From: an uncultured Ruminococcus sp.
GTDB taxonomy: Bacteria > Bacillota > Clostridia > Oscillospirales > Ruminococcaceae
Length of the DNA stretch: 64,000 nucleotides
Direction of reading: 5' to 3'
Assembly: GCA_947627625.1 (NCBI GenBank)
Contig: CANQWR010000003.1
Location: 1 to 64,000 of the forward strand
Part shown: piece after piece, positions 1-9,925 of the stretch
Position numbering within the stretch: position 1 is the stretch's first letter
How the letters are laid out: the number at the start of each line of letters is the position of its first letter
Notes under the pieces: generated by a model
Told to the model about the DNA's origin: nothing
Seen by the model: the letters and a program-made list of their open reading frames with translations, nothing else
Databases searched by the model: none
Position numbers and translations under genes: made by a program

Positions 1-944
1 AAAAAACTTTCAACATATCTCTCGCAAAACGCAGAATATTTATTGAACATATAAATCGTTATCTCAAACGTTTTCGTTTTATTTCTTCTCGTTATAGAAA
101 CAAACATCGCAGCTTCTCTGTAAAATTTCTTTATTACGCTTATCGGAAAGCTGTCTTTCAAATATTTTATGACTTCGCTTTTTATGATTTTTGATATTTT
201 TACATGGTAAATACAGGCGATTAAAAACATAACACACAATATGACAGCAGTACAAATCCTGACTTTGTTTTCAATTACTCCCAGCTCTCCACGAACATAA
301 TATTTTTGGTCATAATCCAAATAAGATTGTGAAAATTGCTCAAATTCACTGTCCGTTAAGAAAAAAACATATTTTCCGTTTGTGTATCTTTCTATTTTTT
401 CGTCATAGCCTAAGAATGCTACGGCGAAATATTTGTTATCATCAATCTTGTAATAGTCGGAAACATACGGAATAATCTCTTTGACGTGATAAGTTGCAGG
501 CATATCATAAATTGGTAAATCTACCTGTAACCGGTCTCCCTCCTTTACACCAAGCCTATCAGCTATCTGTTTTGAAACAGCAACCTCATCTGATTTGAGA
601 GAATTATTCAGACTAATCACTCCGTTATTCACATCGGAACTAAGATATGTATTTACATTGATACGATTGTCAGCATTGAGAAAAGTAACAAGATTTTCGA
701 GCTTGTAATTCCGTCTGTAGTCCAAACTCTTATTTTGGCTCTCGACAGCATAGTCGTAATTGCACTCCCTGATGCTTGCACAGTTTTTAGTCATCGGATT
801 GATAATCACCACAGCACAAATAGTAACTATAACAGATATTGTTACGAAAGCAACCGGATATACCAATATAGATAAAAAATTCTTCTTGAAGTGCTTAACA
901 TATTCATGTCTGTATCGCACAGCAGAATTATCTTGCTTGGTCAT
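1..944 (-). CDS. FtsX/MacB-like membrane protein, partial (runs off window start)
   Basis: An open frame reads leftward from ATG at 944 to the window edge without a stop, about 314 codons visible. The N-terminus is basic and followed by a hydrophobic segment at about residues 24-46 (ILVYPVAFVTISVIVTICAVV), then about 200 polar residues, then a second hydrophobic segment (RICTAVILCVMFLIACIY). One membrane anchor, a large extracytoplasmic domain and a second membrane segment is the layout of MacB/FtsX-type ABC permease proteins. It starts 3 nt after the stop of the upstream gene, so the two are co-transcribed. No ATPase partner is visible, so the transporter assignment is by topology only. The frame lacks an end in this window. 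Confidence 0.6.
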   Translation of the reverse strand, partial: MTKQDNSAVRYRHEYVKHFKKNFLSILVYPVAFVTISVIVTICAVVIINPMTKNCASIRECNYDYAVESQNKSLDYRRNYKLENLVTFLNADNRINVNTYLSSDVNNGVISLNNSLKSDEVAVSKQIADRLGVKEGDRLQVDLPIYDMPATYHVKEIIPYVSDYYKIDDNKYFAVAFLGYDEKIERYTNGKYVFFLTDSEFEQFSQSYLDYDQKYYVRGELGVIENKVRICTAVILCVMFLIACIYHVKISKIIKSEVIKYLKDSFPISVIKKFYREAAMFVSITRRNKTKTFEITIYMFNKYSAFCERYVESF

Positions 945-947
945 TTA

Positions 948-2111
948 TCATTCACCTTCGCTCTCTTTTCTGATTTTTTCAGAAACTGTTGAGAAATGTC
1001 TGTTGAGCTTACCAATTGTAGAAACTCTTGCTATCAAACTAAATAAAACAGTCGAAACAAGTGCCGAGATGTTGTTTATCGAAACAAGATTGTTGCCTAA
1101 AATAAAAGAAAATGCAACGAAAACACACACAAATATGATATAGAGGAAAAATCCTGAAGAGTTATATCGTCCATACATCTGCTTTTCTTGCTCAAGCGTG
1201 AAATTGTTGCGTATATCCTTTTCAACATCATTTTTTGTATATTTGTCGGGTTTACCGCAAAGGTCAATAAGAAGAACGATTACAGCTATAACAATGAAAG
1301 CTGTTGATATGAAAAAATCACGCTCTAACCTTGAATTATACCTTTTTTCAAGTTCTTTTATAAAACTTGAAATATAAATTGTCGATTTGGTACTGTTTTT
1401 ATTTTTTCGATTCTCCAAATATTGCTGATAGGCATCGTCACTATCGAACTCGTCTGCGGAACGGATGTCACCCATACCTACATATGTTTCAATATATGAC
1501 TGAGTGGAATTTACATCATTACTGCACACATAGGCACCATTGTACCTGTAATTCTCGCCACATATAGCTTTTACATCATTTTGCATAATGGCAATAGCTG
1601 TACCGCCAACATTTCTGTAATCACTCTTATAGATACCACTAATTACAAATTCAACAGTGTTTTCTGAAAGTGTGATATTGACCGTATCATTTAACGATAG
1701 TCCTGCACTCTTTGCAAGGTCCGATGAAACATACAGAGGATTATTTGCAGTCAAAGTAGTTGTTTTAAGCTTTAAGCTATCCGAAAATACTGTGTAATCC
1801 AAATCATCAGAACTTTCAATAATATACAGACTTGAATTGATAGATTTTTTATTTCCCTCAATGTCCGTTGATTTGTATACATAGGGAACAACTCTGTCAA
1901 CATCATTTCTCGCTTCAATTTCTGTTACCTGTTCAGGACTCGGTGCTTCAATAATAAAGTCCACTTTTGTTTGTTCTATATTGAATTTTCCTTTGGTTTC
2001 CTGACATTCTGCCAAAAAAAGAGCCGAGCCCATCAGGAGAACAAAGAAGATAATTGCAAAAACAAAATCAAAAGCAGAAATATGAAGCCTTTTGTTGTTG
2101 TATTTGCTCAT
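948..2111 (-). CDS. FtsX/MacB-like permease-type membrane protein
   Basis: This 387-residue protein has an N-terminal membrane segment (about residues 13-33, FDFVFAIIFFVLLMGSALFLA), an extracytoplasmic region of roughly 230 residues resembling the MacB core domain (it contains DLAKSAGLSLNDTVNI and FVISGIYKS, typical of lipoprotein-release and antimicrobial-peptide permeases), then a membrane segment near 266-285 and two more near 320-365. The C-terminal FtsX membrane bundle is irregular. It sits between the fragment at 2114-2335 and the similar protein at 1-944 with 2-3 nt gaps, so it belongs to one operon. No ABC ATPase is visible here. Function is inferred from topology and local motifs; a stand-alone signalling or structural role is possible. 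Confidence 0.6.
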   Translation of the reverse strand: MSKYNNKRLHISAFDFVFAIIFFVLLMGSALFLAECQETKGKFNIEQTKVDFIIEAPSPEQVTEIEARNDVDRVVPYVYKSTDIEGNKKSINSSLYIIESSDDLDYTVFSDSLKLKTTTLTANNPLYVSSDLAKSAGLSLNDTVNITLSENTVEFVISGIYKSDYRNVGGTAIAIMQNDVKAICGENYRYNGAYVCSNDVNSTQSYIETYVGMGDIRSADEFDSDDAYQQYLENRKNKNSTKSTIYISSFIKELEKRYNSRLERDFFISTAFIVIAVIVLLIDLCGKPDKYTKNDVEKDIRNNFTLEQEKQMYGRYNSSGFFLYIIFVCVFVAFSFILGNNLVSINNISALVSTVLFSLIARVSTIGKLNRHFSTVSEKIRKESEGE

Positions 2112-2113
2112 TA

Positions 2114-2335
2114 TTAGTCCTCTCCTGTGTTAAGCTCATATTCAAAGAATACCTTTCTCGAATAGCCGGCGTTGATTTCATTTCCTTCCTCATCGTAGAT
2201 GTGAACCGTCATTTCAGCCTCGCCTTCATCAGTCGGAGTACCATAGAACATGATATTATCGGCAATCGCTTCTTTATAGCCCTTGACCGTAAAAGTCATT
2301 TTAGTGAGCTGTTTATCTTCAACCCAGTGGTGGAT
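2114..2335 (-). pseudogene. C-terminal remnant of a truncated gene at the BREX-side junction
   Basis: A 61-residue frame can start at an internal ATG (2299), but the coding-like sequence extends 12 codons further up (IHHWVEDKQLTK before that Met) to an in-frame stop at 2336-2338, with no start codon or ribosome site there. The product is acidic and beta-rich (IMFYGTPTDEGEAEMTVHIYDEE) and ends 2 nt before the permease gene at 2111. This looks like the tail of a longer protein whose front was removed when the sequence to its right was brought in. The parent family is not recognised. A genuine short gene from ATG 2299 is the alternative. Confidence 0.5.
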
Positions 2336-2346
2336 TCAAAGTTCAT

Positions 2347-2382
2347 AAGCACGGTCGGTAATATGCTGACCGTGCTTTTTTA
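2347..2382 (+). terminator. Rho-independent terminator (plus strand)
   Basis: A perfect 10-bp stem, AAGCACGGTC (2347-2356) pairing with GACCGTGCTT (2368-2377), has an 11-nt loop and runs into a T tract on the plus strand. No plus-strand gene lies upstream in the window, so it may be a leftover of whatever occupied this junction, or a shield against antisense transcription. On the minus strand it is not followed by a U tract. Confidence 0.7.
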
Positions 2383-2439
2383 TTGAAAAATTATGAATAA
2401 ATCAGAAATTTATTTCACAGAAATTCGTATCTGAAAATA

Positions 2440-2468
2440 TTGACAGAATTGATTGTTTGTGATATAAT
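2440..2468 (+). promoter_or_regulatory. Consensus sigma-A promoter of the BREX operon
   Basis: TTGACA at 2440-2445 and TATAAT at 2463-2468 are separated by exactly 17 bp, a perfect match to the housekeeping consensus. It lies about 55 nt upstream of the brxA start and is the only strong promoter seen before pglZ. The six BREX genes and the embedded HEPN gene are closely packed or overlapping, so this one promoter probably drives the whole set. Confidence 0.85.
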
Positions 2469-2523
2469 ACAGAATAGATGTTTAGTTTGTGGGAATCTGA
2501 AATATGAACAATGGTGAGTGACA

Positions 2524-3129
2524 ATGGAAGAAAAGTACAGTGCGGGACTGATTTCGCAATCATTCTGGTTTGTTGAGTTCAAAAAAATCGTTATTTTATA
2601 TAAGAATGGTGCTGATTATGGGGAAATCAAACGTCGGTGTACAGAGGAGAATCTGTTCGGGGCAGTAAGTCCTGAGCGTGGGAGACGTATGTGCGGTTAT
2701 TTGCTCAGAAGGCTTAGGGCTATGGACGAAAAAATGATTGATATTTTTGTGAATGCTGATGTGTCCACTCGGAAACTTATAAATCTGATAACGATTATGA
2801 AAACCGACAAATTGTTTTTTGAGTTTGTGTATGAGGTATATCGTGGCAAACTGATTGTCGGCGATACAAATATTGACCTGAAAGACGTGAACATTTTCTT
2901 TGCACAGAAAGAAACTCAGAGCGACGAACCTGCTTCTTGGACGGAACAGACCAAAAAGAAACTGCGGTCACTGTTCCTGAATATGCTGACGGAGGCGGGG
3001 CTTGTGAAGTGGGCTGATGACAAGAAACAGAAGCGTATAGTCAACAGGGTTTTCATCACTATGGAGCTTGAAAACTACCTGAAAGCCACAAATGTGAGTA
3101 TGTATAAAGCGATAGCGGGAGTAAACTGA
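2524..3129 (+). CDS. brxA: BREX protein BrxA (DUF1819 family)
   Basis: The product is about 201 residues, the usual size of BrxA, the small first protein of type I BREX loci, which is reported to adopt a helix-turn-helix-rich fold related to NusB and to bind DNA. The sequence shows the family pattern: a short helical start (SAGLISQSFWFVEFKKIV), a region rich in charged helices, and a conserved C-terminal stretch (AGLVKWADDKKQKRIVNRVF). ATG 2524 is preferred because GGTGAG lies 5 nt upstream; GTG 2518 in the same frame is the alternative. The stop overlaps the brxB start by one base (TGATG), so the two are translationally coupled. Identity rests on family resemblance plus gene order. Confidence 0.85.
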   Translation: MEEKYSAGLISQSFWFVEFKKIVILYKNGADYGEIKRRCTEENLFGAVSPERGRRMCGYLLRRLRAMDEKMIDIFVNADVSTRKLINLITIMKTDKLFFEFVYEVYRGKLIVGDTNIDLKDVNIFFAQKETQSDEPASWTEQTKKKLRSLFLNMLTEAGLVKWADDKKQKRIVNRVFITMELENYLKATNVSMYKAIAGVN

Positions 3130-3695
3130 TGAGTAAACTTGAAGAGAGATTTGACAAAGCTGAAGAGGTTATACTCGGACGCACTTTCCGAAAAAACAGC
3201 GGTTTTGAGGATTCCTGTTATATTTTCGACTACGAACCCTCCAAAGAGCTGTATATCCGTGAGAGAATTGATTTTTTCGTAAAGAAGAGCAGGTCTGCGG
3301 ACATTGAGATAAAGGTGTTTGACCTCTATGATATTATAATTAAAATTTCCGAGGACAAAGGTTTCCTTGAAAAAAATTTTGAGTTTGAACAGAAAAAAGG
3401 TCTGGAGCGTGTAACAAAAGCTATTGGGAATATGTTGCGTGTCACCACTCCAAACAACCTTGTTGTAAAGTATATTGAAGAACACTCTGAGAACGCTGAT
3501 GTCATATTCCTGACGGGTATAGGAAAGTGTTTCCCTCTTTTCAGGGCACACAATGTTCTCAATAACCTTAACAGCGTTGTTCACAATATACCCGTAGTCA
3601 TGTTCTACCCGGGGAGCTACGATGGACAGTATCTCGTTTTATTCTCACAAATCAAGGACGACAATCACTACAGAGCGTTTAAGCTTGTTGACTGA
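3129..3695 (+). CDS. brxB: BREX protein BrxB (DUF1788 family)
   Basis: This 188-residue protein matches BrxB, an essential type I BREX component of unknown biochemical role. Family features are the N-terminal RFDKAEEVILGRTF, a central DVIFLTGIGKCFPLFRAHNVLNNL block, and PVVMFYPGSYDGQYLVLF near the end. In this family the PVVMFYPG-type strand closes a Rossmann-like fold. It starts on the last base of the brxA stop and ends 15 nt before brxC, where GGAG provides the next ribosome site. Length is typical and no disruption is seen. Confidence 0.88.
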   Translation: MSKLEERFDKAEEVILGRTFRKNSGFEDSCYIFDYEPSKELYIRERIDFFVKKSRSADIEIKVFDLYDIIIKISEDKGFLEKNFEFEQKKGLERVTKAIGNMLRVTTPNNLVVKYIEEHSENADVIFLTGIGKCFPLFRAHNVLNNLNSVVHNIPVVMFYPGSYDGQYLVLFSQIKDDNHYRAFKLVD

Positions 3696-3710
3696 TAAAG
3701 GAGTATTGCA

Positions 3711-6700
3711 ATGACAATCGGTGAAGTTTTTAAGAAAGAAATCACACGTCCGATAAAGGGCGTAATCACGGTGGGCGGTTCGGAAAGTGAAGAGGAAATA
3801 AAACAGGAGCTTGAAGAATATGTTGTCACCAGAGAAATAAGAAAGCACATGAGGACTCTCTACACAAATTACTGCAAGAGTCTTGACGGCAAAACCACCG
3901 ATATTGGCGTGTGGGTGTCGGGCTTTTTCGGAAGCGGTAAATCACATTTTGAACGCATTAACGCAACTCTTCTCGAAAACAGCGTGATTGACGGGAAAAG
4001 GGCTGTTGAATATTTTATAGACGATGATAAATTTAATGACGAAATGCTTGTGGCAGATGTCCGCAGGGCAGTTTCCGTTCCGACCGATGTTATTCAGTTC
4101 AATATTGACTCCCGAAGCGAGATGACAGGAAAACACAACAAGGAAGCTATAGGTTACGTACTGCTCAAAGTTTTCAACGAAATGCAGGGCTTTTGCGGTG
4201 CAATTCCCCTTGTCGCCGATATTGAACGCCGTCTCAGCAAAAGAGGTCTCTATGAAGAATTTAAGGCAAAGTTTGAGGAAATTTACGGCTCTCCGTGGGT
4301 TGAATCAAGAGATGAGTTTGACTATGTACAGGACGAAGTTGTTGAGGCTCTTGTCGCTGTCGGTGCAATGAGTGAGGAGGCGGCGAGAAATACCTGTGAA
4401 AAAATCACTCTCGACTACAAAATGGACACGGAAGCCTTTGCAAAACTCGTCAAGAGCTATATCGACGGCAAGGGCAGACATCACCACGTTGTATTTGTCA
4501 TTGACGAAATCGGGCAGTACATAGGTGAGGACGATGACCTTATGCTCAATTTGCAGACCGTCACCGAGGATTTGGGCAAAATCTGTCAGGGACAGGCGTG
4601 GATTATGGTTACAAGTCAGCAGGATATTGACTCCATAACAAAAACCCGTTCGGACAACTTCTCCAAAATTCAGGGCAGATTTGCAACCCGTCTGTCGCTG
4701 TCCTCCACCAATGTCGACGAGGTTATCCGTGAGAGAATTTTGAAAAAAAATCAGACGGGACACGATTCTCTTTGCCTGCTCTACGACAAAGTTGAGACAC
4801 TTATAAAAAATTTAATTCTCTGGAATGACGAAATAAACAAACCGCTTTACTCCGATAGAGAGAACTTTGCGGATGTCTACCCGTTTATCCCTTACCAGTT
4901 CAATATGCTGGGTTCTATCCTTACGGCTATCCGCACATATGGAGCTTCGGGAAAACACCTCGCCGACGGTGAACGTTCCATGCTTGCTCTTTTCAAAGAA
5001 GCAGCCGTCCGCCTGAAAGACAGGGAACCCGGTGAGCTTGTACCGCTCCATATGTTCTATGACTCATTGGAACAGTTCCTTGACCACTCCCACAGCTCTG
5101 TTATTTCCCGTGCATACGATAACCCGTATCTCAACCCCGAACACGAGGAAAACAATTTTACTATCAATGTGCTCAAGACACTGTTCTTGATTAAATATAT
5201 AAAAGAAATTGTCCCGACTCCTGAAAATATAACAAGTCTCATGGTCTCCCATGTGAACGACAACAGAATGGAGTTACAAAATAAAGTTGAAAAGTCTCTT
5301 GATATGCTTGTGAAGCAGATGCTCGTCTCTCACAACGGAAGAAATTATATCTTCCTGACGAACGAGGAGCAGGAAATAAACCGTTCAATTTCCGCTATGA
5401 ACGTTGAGCTTGATGAGCGGACAAGAATGATTTCCGAATTGATTTTTGAGGAGATTTACACAGACAGAAAATTCAGGTCCGCAAAGTTCGGCAACAGGTA
5501 CAGTTTCGGTTTCAGACAGATGGTTGACGAGAAGTATTACAGGACAAACAACGACTACCCAATGACGCTCCGCATCCTGACACCCGACAGCGATGAAGCT
5601 ACCACCGATGACGGCACTATGCGTTTTCTTTCGGGACAGGATAATGTTGTACTCGTGGTTTTGCCTCCGAACAGAGCCTTTATTGACGAACTTGTCAGTG
5701 CAAAGCAGATTGAAAAGTACATGACCAGCGGTGCAAGCGGAAATCTTGAAAAATATGAGCAGATAAAGGCGAGCAAGAGCAGAGAGATGCGTGATAAGCG
5801 TTGTAATGCAAAAATTTACCTTCAAAATTCTCTCAAAGAAGCCGTTATTTATGTCGGCGGTGACAGGGTACGGAGCAATTCAAGAGACATCAGCTCCAGA
5901 ATAAACGATGGTCTTGAAAAACTTATCAATACGCTGTATCACAAGCTCTCCTATATCACTGTGCCTGTTACCGAGGGCGATATTCTCTCCGTTCTGACTG
6001 ATAACGGTGGACAACTCTCCCTTGACAATGAGGGTTCAAAGGCAAATGAGTTTGCCGTCTCCGATGTGAGGGACTTCATTGCAAGGAACTCCGCACAGAA
6101 GCACTCTAAAACCTCGCTGAAATCTCTCCTTGACACGTTCAAATCAGCTCCATATGGTTTTGTGGAACTTGATGTGCAGTGGATTGTCGCAAAACTTCTG
6201 AAACAGGGCGATATTACACTGTATATGAACGGCGAAATTGTAAGTCTGCTGAACAGGGAGGCAAAGGAGATACTCCGCTATCTCACAAGAAAAGAGTACT
6301 TTGAAAAGCTGATGATTGAGCCGAAAGTCAGAGCAGGACAAGCTAAGATTAAGGTGACAAAAGGCGTTATAAAAGACCTATTCGGCGTAAGCTGTCTGAG
6401 CGATGATGAAGATGTGATTATGCGTGATTTCAAGCGTTATGCTGAGAGTCTGAAGCGTGAACTTGAAAAAATTGAGTATAACTACAGTACGCAACCGAAA
6501 TATCCCGGCAAGGCTGTCATTGCAAAGGGAAAGAGCCTGCTGACCGAAATTCTGCTGATACAGTTTCCCGTGGAGTTTTTCAATGTTGTCAAGGGTAAAG
6601 AAGAAGACCTCCTTGACTTTGCTGAGGACTATGAGCCTGTCAAAAAATTTTTCGGCACAGGAGACAATCCGGGAGAACAAAAGAAAATTTTTGACGATGT

Positions 6701-7340
6701 TTTGCGTATTCTCGGCATTTATGAGTGCAGTAAGACCTATATCGTTGACAGGGACATTGAAGATACTGCCGCCGAAATCGGGAAGATTATCAACAATCCG
6801 AACCCCTATAACGAAATCCACAAGCTCCCTCCGTTGCGTGACACATTCATTGCAGCTAATGTGAGACTTCTCTCACAAACGGCTGAACCTGTAAAGAAAG
6901 CTGTCGACGATGCGAAAAAGCGTGTGTTTGAGGAACTTGACGGCAAACTGTGCAAAGATAAGCTGTCCGAAAAGTTTGTAAGGCTGTTTGCGGAGCTGAA
7001 AGAAAAGGCGGGGCATTGTAATGATGTGGCTGCACTGAAAGCAATCACGTCCGAAGCCGATGCTCTCAAACTCCGTTGTCTCAACGAGATAAACGACAAT
7101 GAAGCCAAAATGACTCCGCCTCCGCAGTCTCCTGTGAGTGGCGGTGATATTGATACGCCTGTTACACCTCCTACAACAAAGCCTGTCAAGAGGCGAAAGT
7201 CCGTAAGTATCAAGACAATTAACAACGCTTCCACTTGGCAGATTGAAACAGAGGAAGACGTAAAGAAATATGTGGCAGAGCTTGAAAAGCGTCTGATTGC
7301 AACGCTTGAAGATGATACTGTCATTAACATAGAATTTTAA
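3711..7340 (+). CDS. brxC: BREX P-loop ATPase BrxC
   Basis: The product has 1209 residues, the normal size for BrxC, the large STAND/AAA-like ATPase of type I BREX. A Walker A motif, GFFGSGKSHF, lies at residues 71-80. A Walker B-like VFVIDEIGQYIG follows at about 260-271, and an arginine-rich sensor region near 300-330 contains TRSDNFSKIQGRFATR. The long C-terminal half is helical and ends in a proline/threonine-rich linker (PPPQSPVSGG) and a short helical tail. The family is thought to use ATP to assemble or move the BREX complex on DNA. The start ATG follows TAAAGGAG. The gene is intact and leads straight into pglX with a 10-nt gap. Confidence 0.93.
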   Translation: MTIGEVFKKEITRPIKGVITVGGSESEEEIKQELEEYVVTREIRKHMRTLYTNYCKSLDGKTTDIGVWVSGFFGSGKSHFERINATLLENSVIDGKRAVEYFIDDDKFNDEMLVADVRRAVSVPTDVIQFNIDSRSEMTGKHNKEAIGYVLLKVFNEMQGFCGAIPLVADIERRLSKRGLYEEFKAKFEEIYGSPWVESRDEFDYVQDEVVEALVAVGAMSEEAARNTCEKITLDYKMDTEAFAKLVKSYIDGKGRHHHVVFVIDEIGQYIGEDDDLMLNLQTVTEDLGKICQGQAWIMVTSQQDIDSITKTRSDNFSKIQGRFATRLSLSSTNVDEVIRERILKKNQTGHDSLCLLYDKVETLIKNLILWNDEINKPLYSDRENFADVYPFIPYQFNMLGSILTAIRTYGASGKHLADGERSMLALFKEAAVRLKDREPGELVPLHMFYDSLEQFLDHSHSSVISRAYDNPYLNPEHEENNFTINVLKTLFLIKYIKEIVPTPENITSLMVSHVNDNRMELQNKVEKSLDMLVKQMLVSHNGRNYIFLTNEEQEINRSISAMNVELDERTRMISELIFEEIYTDRKFRSAKFGNRYSFGFRQMVDEKYYRTNNDYPMTLRILTPDSDEATTDDGTMRFLSGQDNVVLVVLPPNRAFIDELVSAKQIEKYMTSGASGNLEKYEQIKASKSREMRDKRCNAKIYLQNSLKEAVIYVGGDRVRSNSRDISSRINDGLEKLINTLYHKLSYITVPVTEGDILSVLTDNGGQLSLDNEGSKANEFAVSDVRDFIARNSAQKHSKTSLKSLLDTFKSAPYGFVELDVQWIVAKLLKQGDITLYMNGEIVSLLNREAKEILRYLTRKEYFEKLMIEPKVRAGQAKIKVTKGVIKDLFGVSCLSDDEDVIMRDFKRYAESLKRELEKIEYNYSTQPKYPGKAVIAKGKSLLTEILLIQFPVEFFNVVKGKEEDLLDFAEDYEPVKKFFGTGDNPGEQKKIFDDVLRILGIYECSKTYIVDRDIEDTAAEIGKIINNPNPYNEIHKLPPLRDTFIAANVRLLSQTAEPVKKAVDDAKKRVFEELDGKLCKDKLSEKFVRLFAELKEKAGHCNDVAALKAITSEADALKLRCLNEINDNEAKMTPPPQSPVSGGDIDTPVTPPTTKPVKRRKSVSIKTINNASTWQIETEEDVKKYVAELEKRLIATLEDDTVINIEF

Positions 7341-7350
7341 GGTGATATAT

Positions 7351-9912
7351 ATGAACAAGACAAAGATTAAAAATTTTTCGGTATGGGCAAGACGAAACCT
7401 GATTGAAGTTATCGCATACCGTATGCGTTTTCTCGGTATCAGTGAGAACGGTATCGCTCCCGAAATGGACGGTTCTACCAACAAGCTGAAACTGTACGAT
7501 ATGGGTACAAGCAAGCCTGCTGAGGTGGCTGACAAAGACATTGCAAAGCGTGTCCGCCTTGCAAATCATATCAGAGAACTCGAAAAGACTTCCGACTACA
7601 AAACCGCCTATGAGACGGCAGTTGAGGAAATCGCATACACTTGGTTCAACAGGCTGATTGCTATTCGCTTTATGGAGGTCAATGACTATCTGCCTTCAGG
7701 AGTGCGTGTGCTCTCCTCCGAAAGCGGCAAGCGTGAGCCCGATATTGTCACCAATGCGGCAGAAGTTGCCGAAGCAGAGGGATTTTTTGTCTCAAAGGAC
7801 AATATCTGGAAACTCAAAGATGAAAACAAGCTCGATGAACTTTTCCGCATTATGTTTATCGCACAGTGCAGAAAACTCCATGAAGTACTTCCTGAACTTT
7901 TCGACAACTCTCTTGATGACTATACGGAACTCCTCCTGCCTATCTCGTTTATTGACGACGATGCCTTTATCCGTCACCTTGTAACCGATATTGATGAGGC
8001 TGATTTTGACCTGTCAAAACAGGGACAGGTCGAGATTATCGGCTGGCTGTATCAGTACTACAACACCGAAAAGAAAGATGCCGTCTTTGAGGCAATGAAA
8101 AAGAATGTCAAGGTGAGCAAGGAGAACATCGCTCCCGCTACTCAGCTCTTTACGCCCGACTGGATTGTCCGATATATGGTAGAAAACTCCCTCGGTCGGC
8201 TCTGGGCGGACGGTCACGGCAAACCCCAAAACGCCGACTGGAAATATTACCTCGATGAGGCACAACAAGAGGAGTCCGTTATGGCGGAACTCCAAAAAAT
8301 CCGTGCGGAATCCCAAAATATTCAACCCGAACAAATTAAAATTATTGACCCTTGCATGGGCAGCGGACATATCCTCGTGTACGCTTTTGACGTTCTTATG
8401 GATATTTATACCTCCTACGGATATACTCAGCGTGAGGCTACACAGAACATAGTCCGCAAAAACCTTTGGGGGCTCGACATCGATAAACGTGCTTATCAGC
8501 TTGCATATTTTGCGGTTATGATGAAAGCAAGACAGTATGACCGCCGTTTCCTTACAAGAAATATAGAGCCCAATCTTTCTCATTTTCAGGATTTGCCCGT
8601 ACCAAACTATGACGCTCTCGGCGAAAAAATCAAGCCATTTTTGGAGCAGTTTAAGAATGCCGACACATACGGTTCTCTTATGACCGTTCAGCCTTGCGAA
8701 ATTCCGCAGATGACATCTTCCATTGATATGGATAAGCACCAAATTGATCATATGATTAAACTTTACGGGATTCTCTCGCAGAAATATGACGTTGTATGCA
8801 CAAATCCGCCATATATGGGAAGTTCGGGAATGAATGCGGTGCTGTCGGATTTTGTTAAAAAGAATTACCCCGATGCAAAATCTGATTTGTTTGCGTGCTT
8901 TATTGAGCGTTGCGGAATGCTTGCAAAACCGCAGGGCTATTATGCTATGATTACTCAACACGCTTGGATGTTTTTGTCAAGTTATGAAAAACTCCGTGAA
9001 AAATTAAATGCTAAAAGTTTTATCAATATGTTGCATTTAGGTGCAAGGGCATTTGACGAAATCGGCGGTGAAGTCGTACAGACAACGACATTTGTGCATA
9101 AAAATACACACGAAAAAAATTATACGGCTACATATGTCAGACTTGTTGATATTGTCGGTGAAAATGAAAAGCGTGATATGTACCTGAGCGGTGAAAATCG
9201 CTACACGGCAAAGCAGGAAAACTTCTCTAAAATCCCCGGCTCGCCTGTCGCTTATTGGGTTAGCGAGAATTTTGTTAGGGTGTTTGAGAATCCAAAGTTG
9301 GGGGAGATTGCTAAACCTCGTGTTGGCTTACAAACTGGAGATAATAACAGATTTTTAAGAATGTGGTTTGAGGTTAGTAATAAAAAATGTGAAATGAATT
9401 GCAAAAATTCAAAAGAATCACAACTTTCTAATGCCACTTGGTATCCGCACAATAAAGGTGGAGCATATAGAAAATGGTACGGAAATAATGAATATGTAAT
9501 CAACTATAAAAATAATGGTATGCTTCTAAGAGAAACAGACGGTGCTTCTACTATCCCTGATGTGCTTTGTTTCAATTCGGCAATAACTTACTCAAGAATA
9601 ACATCTGGGTGTATTTCTTTTAGAATACAGCCTGTAGGATTTATTTTTGACTCTGCATCTGTGAATTGCTATCCTAAAGAAAAAAATTATTGCTTAGGAT
9701 TTTTCAATACCAAAATTGTTGATTATATTCTCAGAGTAATCGCTCCAACTCTTAACACTCAGCCTGGAGATATTGCAAAAATACCTATAATAATTGACGA
9801 AAACAAAAAGCCTGTCGTTGATAAACTTGTTGAAGAAAATATAAACATAAGTAAAACTGACTGGGATTCTTTTGAGACCTCTTGGGATTTCAAGAGACAT
9901 CCGCTGATTTAA
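7351..9912 (+). CDS. pglX: BREX adenine-specific methyltransferase PglX, N-terminal part (split gene)
   Basis: This is the catalytic part of PglX, which methylates adenine-N6 in the BREX recognition site and marks host DNA as self. The SAM-binding motif IIDPCMGSGHILVYAFDVL starts near residue 330 and the catalytic NPPY motif is at about 485-488, with a target-recognition region after about residue 570. ATG 7351 is chosen because AAGGTGA sits just upstream. Only 853 residues are present against about 1150-1200 in usual PglX. The frame stops after DWDSFETSWDFKRHPLI, a conserved point in full-length relatives, and the missing end is encoded separately at 10543-11451. From about 9050 onward the DNA is visibly more AT-rich than the rest of the operon, suggesting the recognition domain was exchanged. 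Confidence 0.92.
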   Translation: MNKTKIKNFSVWARRNLIEVIAYRMRFLGISENGIAPEMDGSTNKLKLYDMGTSKPAEVADKDIAKRVRLANHIRELEKTSDYKTAYETAVEEIAYTWFNRLIAIRFMEVNDYLPSGVRVLSSESGKREPDIVTNAAEVAEAEGFFVSKDNIWKLKDENKLDELFRIMFIAQCRKLHEVLPELFDNSLDDYTELLLPISFIDDDAFIRHLVTDIDEADFDLSKQGQVEIIGWLYQYYNTEKKDAVFEAMKKNVKVSKENIAPATQLFTPDWIVRYMVENSLGRLWADGHGKPQNADWKYYLDEAQQEESVMAELQKIRAESQNIQPEQIKIIDPCMGSGHILVYAFDVLMDIYTSYGYTQREATQNIVRKNLWGLDIDKRAYQLAYFAVMMKARQYDRRFLTRNIEPNLSHFQDLPVPNYDALGEKIKPFLEQFKNADTYGSLMTVQPCEIPQMTSSIDMDKHQIDHMIKLYGILSQKYDVVCTNPPYMGSSGMNAVLSDFVKKNYPDAKSDLFACFIERCGMLAKPQGYYAMITQHAWMFLSSYEKLREKLNAKSFINMLHLGARAFDEIGGEVVQTTTFVHKNTHEKNYTATYVRLVDIVGENEKRDMYLSGENRYTAKQENFSKIPGSPVAYWVSENFVRVFENPKLGEIAKPRVGLQTGDNNRFLRMWFEVSNKKCEMNCKNSKESQLSNATWYPHNKGGAYRKWYGNNEYVINYKNNGMLLRETDGASTIPDVLCFNSAITYSRITSGCISFRIQPVGFIFDSASVNCYPKEKNYCLGFFNTKIVDYILRVIAPTLNTQPGDIAKIPIIIDENKKPVVDKLVEENINISKTDWDSFETSWDFKRHPLI

Positions 9913-9925
9913 TGGAGGTAGAAAA

